Assembly: GCA_030636125.1 (NCBI GenBank)
Contig: DAOVXM010000007.1
Coordinates: 1 to 19,752 of the forward strand
Reading direction: 5' to 3'
DNA from: Chloroflexota bacterium
GTDB taxonomy: Bacteria; Chloroflexota; Anaerolineae; Anaerolineales; UBA4823
DNA: 19,752 nucleotides
Position numbers and translations under genes: made by a program. Positions 15,320 through 19,752 of this stretch are shown here, one piece after another. The notes below the pieces were generated by a model. The model was not told where the DNA came from and ran no database searches. It worked only from the letters and a program-made list of their open reading frames with translations. Numbering within the stretch: position 1 is the first letter of the stretch; the number at the start of each line of letters is the position of its first letter.

Positions 15320-16042
15320 GTGGACTCAACAACCGTAAAAAAAATAATAGCGCTCAATCAACAATTTTACCAGACCTTTGCACTCCAATTTTCTGCCACA
15401 CGGATGCAACTGCAACCCGGGGTCCAGAGATTGTTAAACAGATTCTCAAGTGAAGACCGTATCCTGGATTTAGGCTGTGGCAATGGAGAGCTAGCCCGCG
15501 AAATGGACCGTCGAGGCTACCAAGGCACCTATGTGGGACTTGATTTCAGTCCAGGTTTGTTAGCCGTAGCCAGGGAAAGCTCTTTTCGAAATTTACAGTC
15601 CAATTTTATAACGGCTGATCTTACCTCACCGAACTGGGAAAGTATAATACCGAACCAACATTTCGATATAGTGCTCGCTTTTGCAGTTCTACACCACCTT
15701 CCAGGAGATGATCTGCGCCAATTATTCCTACACAACGTACTCGCCCACACTGAACCAATGGGACAATTTTTTCATTCAGAGTGGCAATTCTTGAGAAGCG
15801 AACGTTTGAGGTCTAGAATCCAATCTTGGGATAATATCGGACTAAGCGAATCCGATGTAGAACCTGGCGACTATTTGCTCGATTGGCGGCGTGGTGGCTA
15901 TGGCTTACGATATGCCCATCACTTCACTGAGGATGAACTAGCAGATCTAGCTACAAGAACCGGTTTCACGGTTCTCGAAACCTTTTTCTCAGATGGGGAA
16001 GGGGGCAAATTAGGCTTATACCAGGTGTGGGAACCTGCCTGA
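15320..16042 (+). CDS. Trm9/ALKBH8-like SAM-dependent methyltransferase
   Basis: A class I methyltransferase of 240 residues. Motif I is RILDLGCGNGELA (47-59), the acidic ribose-binding residue is Asp75 (VGLDFS), and FDIVLAFAVLHH (115-126) is the motif IV region. Three stretches resemble Trm9 as I remember it: FYQTFALQFSATR near the N terminus (Trm9: VYNEIAPHFSQTR), AVLHH, and RYAHHFTEDEL at 197-207 (Trm9: RYYHLYREGEL). Trm9 methylates cm5U34 in tRNA to mcm5U, and the divergent neighbour elp3 makes cm5U, so this is probably the next enzyme. Membership of the methyltransferase superfamily is certain; the tRNA substrate is inferred from motif likeness and position. The GTG start is set by the TATAAT six bases upstream; there is no Shine-Dalgarno. 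No Trm112-like partner is seen. Confidence 0.88.
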   Translation: MDSTTVKKIIALNQQFYQTFALQFSATRMQLQPGVQRLLNRFSSEDRILDLGCGNGELAREMDRRGYQGTYVGLDFSPGLLAVARESSFRNLQSNFITADLTSPNWESIIPNQHFDIVLAFAVLHHLPGDDLRQLFLHNVLAHTEPMGQFFHSEWQFLRSERLRSRIQSWDNIGLSESDVEPGDYLLDWRRGGYGLRYAHHFTEDELADLATRTGFTVLETFFSDGEGGKLGLYQVWEPA

Positions 16043-16053
16043 TCGATACATGC

Positions 16054-16082
16054 TTCACGCTCCACTATTTATGTGCTACCAT
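16054..16082 (+). promoter_or_regulatory. Candidate leaderless promoter of the phosphoesterase gene
   Basis: TTCACG (16054-16059), a 17-base spacer, and TACCAT (16077-16082), four of six matches in each box. The -10 ends six bases before the ATG at 16089, the same geometry as the neighbouring methyltransferase gene. Confidence 0.5.
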
Positions 16083-16088
16083 TAAACA

Positions 16089-16817
16089 ATGCGTATTCTG
16101 GTCTTCTCCGATATCCATGCCAATCTGACGGCTCTGGAGACTGTATTTGCCAATGTTGGCGAAGTAGATGCCGCCTGGTGCCTTGGCGATCTTGTTGGTT
16201 ATGGTCCCGATCCAAACGAGTGCATCGAGCGAATACAGGAACTTCCCAATCTGGTATGCATTCTCGGAAACCATGATGCGGCCACTCTCAAACAAATTGA
16301 TTCAGCTACATTTAATCCTGAAGCCCGGAACGCCATCCACTGGACACAAAATACGCTTAAAGATGCCAACTTTAAGTTCTTGAGCCAACTTCCCCAAAGG
16401 GTAAACAACCAAAATATAACTCTGGTTCATGGTAGCCCCCGTCAACCTATTTGGGAATATCTTCTCGATGCGTACAACGCTACCCAGAGCTTCAAATATT
16501 TCGACACACCTTATTGCTTTGTTGGACATACCCACATTCCAATCCTATATTACCTCGCGAAAAACCGGAGCTCTGCAAAATTATATGTTCCAAAACCTGA
16601 TACCAATCTATCCCTACAACCACGCATGATACTTAACCCTGGCTCGGTAGGCCAACCTCGAGACAGGGATCCCAGAGCAGCTTACGCAATTTTCGATGAC
16701 CAAGAACGAACCTGGGAGTTGCATCGTGTTGAATACGATATCGAATCGGTTCAGAGCCGCATGTGGGCAGCAAAGCTATCCCAGAGGCATATTCAACGCC
16801 TTTCCGCTGGTTGGTAA
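16089..16817 (+). CDS. Metallophosphoesterase (calcineurin-like, Metallophos_2 type)
   Basis: A 242-residue cytosolic dinuclear-metal phosphoesterase. The five metal-binding blocks are in order: Asp8 and His10 (SDIHAN), Asp34 (GDLVGYGPDP), Asn61-His62 (GNHD), His114 (VHGSP), and His147 and His149 (GHTH). LNPGSVGQPRDRDPRAAYAI is the usual C-terminal strand region. The GDLVGYGPDP form is typical of a widespread family of small phosphodiesterases whose physiological substrate is mostly unknown; cyclic nucleotides or small phosphate esters are possible. It begins 46 bases after the Trm9-like gene but appears to have its own promoter. The start is fixed by DIHAN lying near the N terminus, and there is no Shine-Dalgarno. 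Confidence 0.93.
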   Translation: MRILVFSDIHANLTALETVFANVGEVDAAWCLGDLVGYGPDPNECIERIQELPNLVCILGNHDAATLKQIDSATFNPEARNAIHWTQNTLKDANFKFLSQLPQRVNNQNITLVHGSPRQPIWEYLLDAYNATQSFKYFDTPYCFVGHTHIPILYYLAKNRSSAKLYVPKPDTNLSLQPRMILNPGSVGQPRDRDPRAAYAIFDDQERTWELHRVEYDIESVQSRMWAAKLSQRHIQRLSAGW

Positions 16818-16825
16818 GCATTTAA

Positions 16826-16866
16826 GGGAACTAGTAGCTACTCAGCCTAGGCAGTTACGGGAACTA
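16826..16866. repeat. Repeat/palindrome cluster before the lipoprotein gene
   Basis: The direct repeat GGGAACTA occurs at 16826-16833 and 16859-16866, flanking two 8-base palindromes, GTAGCTAC (16834-16841) and GCCTAGGC (16845-16852). It lies in the 100-base gap upstream of the DUF4349 gene. The arrangement could be an operator, but no regulator is known, and short matches of this kind can occur by chance. Confidence 0.4.
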
Positions 16867-16904
16867 TTTATATATGGGGAACGTCAATAGGATATAAAAA
16901 AATT

Positions 16905-16912
16905 AGGAGGTG
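16905..16912 (+). promoter_or_regulatory. Strong Shine-Dalgarno for the DUF4349 gene
   Basis: AGGAGGTG, five bases before the ATG at 16918. It fixes the start and contrasts with the leaderless geometry of the genes on either side. Confidence 0.85.
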
Positions 16913-16917
16913 GGTTC

Positions 16918-17868
16918 ATGATCAGAAAGATCTTATTCACAAAATTAATAATTATCTTGCCCTTGGGCATATTATTCCTTTCTGCTTGTGCATCTGCTGC
17001 GTCTGAATACATGGCAGAGCCTTCAGCCCCAGAAGTAGCGCGAGAAGGGGGAGTCTATTATGACGAAGAAGCAAATAATTCGGTTCAGATTAGTAGTACC
17101 ATCCCCGAAGCCAAACGATTGGTAATAAAAAATGCTGATATGACGATCGTTGTACTCGACCCATCTCAATCTATGAACGACATTGCCCAAATGGCTGAGT
17201 CAATGGGCGGGTTTGTGGTTACTGCCAACCTTTATCAGCGCCAATTAGAAAGTGGCATCGAAGTTCCTCAGGCATCAATCACCATCCGCGTGCCTGCTGA
17301 GCAATTTGATGATGCGATTTCCAACATCCGCTCTCAAAGCGATCGCATGCCTATCAGTGAGAATATCAATAGCCAGGATGTGACTCGCGAGTACATCGAT
17401 TTACAATCGCGGTTGCGCAACCTGGAAGCGACCGAAGCTCAATTGGTAAAAATCATGGACGAAGCCAGGAGAACCGAGGATGTTTTATCAGTGTATAACG
17501 AGCTTGTCCAGATTCGAGAGCAAATCGAAGTGATCAAAGGTCAAATTCAATATTACGAACAATCGGCGATCTTATCTGCCATCAGTGTAGAATTGCTCGC
17601 AAACGAGGCTGTGCAACCGCTAACCATTGGCAGTTGGCAACCAGTGGGAGTCGCTAAATTAGCAGTTCAGACTTTGATCAATACCCTGAAGTTCTTAGTA
17701 AACGCAGCCATTTGGATTCTGCTCTACGTTCTGCCAGTGCTACTGGTGATCTTCGTAATATTTTTCCTGCCGCTCTACCTGGTATGGCGTGTTTACCGAC
17801 GCAGACGTGATAAGCGTAAAGAGAATGCTCCAACTACGCAGACTCCGACTGAAAGCATTGATGAATAA
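16918..17868 (+). CDS. DUF4349 domain lipoprotein with C-terminal membrane anchor
   Basis: A 316-residue envelope protein. The N terminus is a lipoprotein signal: basic MIRK, a hydrophobic core, and lipobox LSAC with Cys24 as the predicted lipidated residue. The DUF4349 domain covers about 65-230 (KNADMTIVVLD, MGGFVVTANLY, ASITIRVPAEQFDDAI, SQDVTREYIDLQSRLRNLEA). It includes a helical, probably coiled-coil segment at about 157-215. A long hydrophobic span (about 258-290) follows and ends in a basic tail (RVYRRRRDKRKEN), placing the C terminus in the cytoplasm. The protein is thus tethered at both ends, with the folded domain outside the membrane. The molecular role of the family is not established; a cell-surface or envelope function is the only safe inference. 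A hairpin terminator follows. Confidence 0.92.
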   Translation: MIRKILFTKLIIILPLGILFLSACASAASEYMAEPSAPEVAREGGVYYDEEANNSVQISSTIPEAKRLVIKNADMTIVVLDPSQSMNDIAQMAESMGGFVVTANLYQRQLESGIEVPQASITIRVPAEQFDDAISNIRSQSDRMPISENINSQDVTREYIDLQSRLRNLEATEAQLVKIMDEARRTEDVLSVYNELVQIREQIEVIKGQIQYYEQSAILSAISVELLANEAVQPLTIGSWQPVGVAKLAVQTLINTLKFLVNAAIWILLYVLPVLLVIFVIFFLPLYLVWRVYRRRRDKRKENAPTTQTPTESIDE

Positions 17869-17903
17869 AATTGGGGCATCCAATAAAATCTAAAATATGT
17901 AAG

Positions 17904-17930
17904 ATGACCGGCGATGTAAATGCCGGTCAT
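17904..17930 (+). terminator. Hairpin terminator after the DUF4349 gene
   Basis: ATGACCGGC (17904-17912), a 9-base loop, and GCCGGTCAT (17922-17930): a perfect 9-bp GC-rich stem followed by TTGATCATTAATT. It lies 36 bases past the stop codon. The remaining bases up to rsmG (17931-18022) show nothing I can name. Confidence 0.75.
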
Positions 17931-18022
17931 TTGATCATTAATTGCTATCAACTCAATACTATATGCTGTGGAATGGTTTCATCCAGGGATGCCGCATAAT
18001 TTCAATCTTTCATTTTCAATTT

Positions 18023-18052
18023 TAGGCACTACAAACGACAAAAGAGTATAAT
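18023..18052 (+). promoter_or_regulatory. rsmG promoter, predicted leaderless
   Basis: A perfect TATAAT (18047-18052) preceded by a weak TAGGCA (18023-18028) with an 18-base spacer. The -10 ends seven bases before the ATG at 18060 and overlaps the ATG at 18051, so the upstream ATG is unlikely to be transcribed. Confidence 0.65.
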
Positions 18053-18059
18053 GTGCGCC

Positions 18060-18806
18060 ATGATCGAATTGGCACAACCGACGCAATCTCTCCTTGGCAT
18101 CCAGTTAACAAACCCCCAATTATCAGCTTTACAACAATACGAGCATGAGTTGTTAGAGTGGAATTCACTTTACAACCTGACTGCCATCAGCGATCCTGAC
18201 AAGGTACGCATAAAACATTTTTTAGATTCATTGTCCTGCCTTTTAGTGATGCGTGAGACAACCTTCAAACGTGTGATCGACGTTGGCACAGGGGCAGGTT
18301 TTCCCGGACTGCCGCTCAAGATCGTGTGCCCAACAATGCAAATAACGCTGGTGGACTCAGTTGGAAAGAAAGTTGATTTTTGTAACCATATTGTGAAAAC
18401 ATTAGGGTTGGAGGGTGTGGAAGTCATCCAGGAGCGGGCTGAAAACATCGGTAAGAAATCCGAATATCGTGAACAATACGATTGGGCTATCGCTAGGGCT
18501 GTGGCAACAATGTCTGTACTGGCGGAATTTTTGTTGCCACTGGTCCGTGTGGGAGGTAGTATGCTGGCGATGAAAGGGGAAAGTGCGCCAGCAGAAACTC
18601 AGGCTGCTGAACATGCCCTTCGTGTTTTGGGGGGACATTTGAACCGTCTGGTGCCAGTCGTACTACCTGGTGTAGTTGACGAGCGTTATTTAGTCGTGGT
18701 CGACAAACTAGCAGCATCCCCACAAAAATATCCGCGCCGGGCAGGAGTGCCAGTCAAAAAACCGCTCAAACACCAACAACAGCCCAATCCCCCACAAATC
18801 AATTAG
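18060..18806 (+). CDS. rsmG: 16S rRNA (guanine-527-N7)-methyltransferase
   Basis: Adds the N7 methyl group to G527 of 16S rRNA in the small subunit, using S-adenosylmethionine. From the ATG at 18060 the protein has 248 residues, the usual size. Family landmarks are WNSLYNLTAI (34-43), the KHFLDSL block (52-58), the SAM loop DVGTGAGFPG (74-83), ARAVATM after it, and the C-terminal YPRRAGVPVKKPL. I prefer 18060 over the in-frame ATG at 18051 because a perfect TATAAT covers 18047-18052; the transcript would then start near 18059-18060 without a leader. The last dozen residues are Gln/Pro-rich and not part of the core. The neighbour recF converges on it. Confidence 0.96.
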   Translation: MIELAQPTQSLLGIQLTNPQLSALQQYEHELLEWNSLYNLTAISDPDKVRIKHFLDSLSCLLVMRETTFKRVIDVGTGAGFPGLPLKIVCPTMQITLVDSVGKKVDFCNHIVKTLGLEGVEVIQERAENIGKKSEYREQYDWAIARAVATMSVLAEFLLPLVRVGGSMLAMKGESAPAETQAAEHALRVLGGHLNRLVPVVLPGVVDERYLVVVDKLAASPQKYPRRAGVPVKKPLKHQQQPNPPQIN

Positions 18807-18913
18807 GGGTCAGATCCACTTGGCGGAGTGCCCTTAGCACACCACCCCACAACTATTGATTAAGAGAATATGTCCTTTAAGATGGTCGCTGCTCAAATCG
18901 ATCTTTCCAAAAT

Positions 18914-19752
18914 CTAATCTAGCAGCCTCCCATTTTGAACACGCCAGAGTGTTGCACGGTTGGCGAAATCAGGAGAGAAAAGATCAAGATCAGTTGTGGT
19001 CAGCAAGGCTTGCTCACTCTCCACTAAGCGGGTAAGCAGATCATCACGACGCTGAATATCCAACTCAGCTAACACTTCATCTAATAAGAGCACAGGCCAT
19101 TGCCCTGTCTTTTCCTTCATCCAGCCTACTTCAGCTAGTTTTAAAGACAGCATAGCAGTACGTACTTGTCCACGCGAACCATATGTACCCAGATCGATAC
19201 CATTACTATAAAAACGCATCTCATCGCGATGAGGGCCGATTGTGGTCACCCCGCGAGATATTTCTTCAACTCTTAGCCGCGCCAGACTATCCATAAAACC
19301 TTGCTGTATTTTCTCCACGGAAACACCCGAGCGATCGACCGGAGCTTCCAACGGAAGCGCAATCTGCTGCGCGGGTTGGGGTAATGGATCATAAGCCGGC
19401 TCATACGAAAGACGCAAAACCTCTACACCCCGGGTTAATTGGTTGTGAAGAGTGGATGCCAGGTTTTCCAACTCCTGGATAGCATGGATGCGGGCACTGA
19501 TTAACTTGGCACCAGATGCTGTTAATATTTCATCCCAATATCCTAGTTGTTCTGGGTCAGCATTCCGCTCGTTGATTTGTTTGAGCAAAGCATTTCGCTG
19601 GCTCAGGGCGCGTGAATAATCCGCCAGATAGGTAGCATAGAAAGGCAGAACCTGAGCCAGGGTTAGATTGAGATAACGACGCCGTTCATCTGGGGCTCCT
19701 TCTATGACCCGTAAAGTATGAGGCAAAAAAAGCACAGCATTAAATTGCCCTA
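18914..19752 (-). CDS. recF: DNA replication and repair protein RecF, 5' end outside window
   Basis: An SMC-like ATPase that helps load RecA at single-strand gaps. The reading frame is open through the right edge: before the GTG at 19735 the residues GQFNA lead into VLFLPHTLRVIEGAPDERR, the typical RecF core, so that GTG is internal. About 278 residues of the C-terminal part are visible. They include the coiled-coil arm (about 19350-19650), the ABC signature-like YGSRGQVR (around 19158-19181), and the Walker B/D-loop LLLDEVLAELD. Walker A lies beyond the edge. The gene converges on rsmG with a 107-base gap that shows no clear terminator or DnaA box. Confidence 0.94.
   Translation of the reverse strand, partial: GQFNAVLFLPHTLRVIEGAPDERRRYLNLTLAQVLPFYATYLADYSRALSQRNALLKQINERNADPEQLGYWDEILTASGAKLISARIHAIQELENLASTLHNQLTRGVEVLRLSYEPAYDPLPQPAQQIALPLEAPVDRSGVSVEKIQQGFMDSLARLRVEEISRGVTTIGPHRDEMRFYSNGIDLGTYGSRGQVRTAMLSLKLAEVGWMKEKTGQWPVLLLDEVLAELDIQRRDDLLTRLVESEQALLTTTDLDLFSPDFANRATLWRVQNGRLLD

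Noticed and set aside
18870..18917. Short frame of 15 codons (ATG at 18870) between rsmG and recF
   Set aside because: No Shine-Dalgarno, very short and at a convergent gene end; no support for coding.
19733..19735. GTG as the start of recF
   Set aside because: The frame stays open upstream and reads GQFNA before it, matching the conserved RecF core, so the gene continues past the window edge.

Overview
The window looks like ordinary chromosome from a moderate-GC bacterium of the phylum Chloroflexota, probably an Anaerolineae-like lineage. This rests on gene content recalled from those genomes: a stand-alone bacterial Elp3, a long formate--tetrahydrofolate ligase, a multi-GAF hybrid kinase and a DUF4349 lipoprotein. 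No phylogeny could be run, so the phylum is an inference. I see no CRISPR array, insertion sequence, prophage, rRNA or tRNA.

Left part (1-4914). The 3' end of metG enters from the left edge and converges, across a hairpin terminator, on a leftward group: a strongly expressed-looking corrinoid protein, pncC, and an 81-residue protein whose start overlaps the pncC stop. An AT-rich 290-base divergent promoter region separates this group from a rightward zinc alcohol/polyol dehydrogenase and a beta-phosphoglucomutase-like HAD phosphatase.

Middle (4915-13637). uvrC reads rightward, followed by a perfect hairpin and a 41-residue membrane protein gene (6905-7030). These converge on a 1369-residue soluble hybrid histidine kinase with about five GAF domains. 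Upstream of the kinase lies fhs, the long eukaryote-like formate--THF ligase. A 293-base gap precedes fhs and holds a 117-base foldable element with competing pairings, a candidate regulatory RNA, plus a second hairpin.

Right part (13638-19752). elp3 (leftward) and a methyltransferase that looks like Trm9/ALKBH8 (rightward) are divergent with only 89 bases between them. Together they would make a compact bacterial route from U34 to cm5U to mcm5U in tRNA. Then follow a metallophosphoesterase, a DUF4349 lipoprotein with a good terminator, rsmG, and the 3' part of recF, which runs off the right edge.

Two translation-start styles coexist. Several genes have strong Shine-Dalgarno sequences (corrinoid protein, DUF4349 protein, fhs, small membrane protein). 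Four others (uvrC, the Trm9-like gene, the phosphoesterase, rsmG) have a -10 box ending 6-7 bases before the start codon, which predicts leaderless mRNAs. The observations I rank highest are the elp3/Trm9-like pair and the structured fhs leader.
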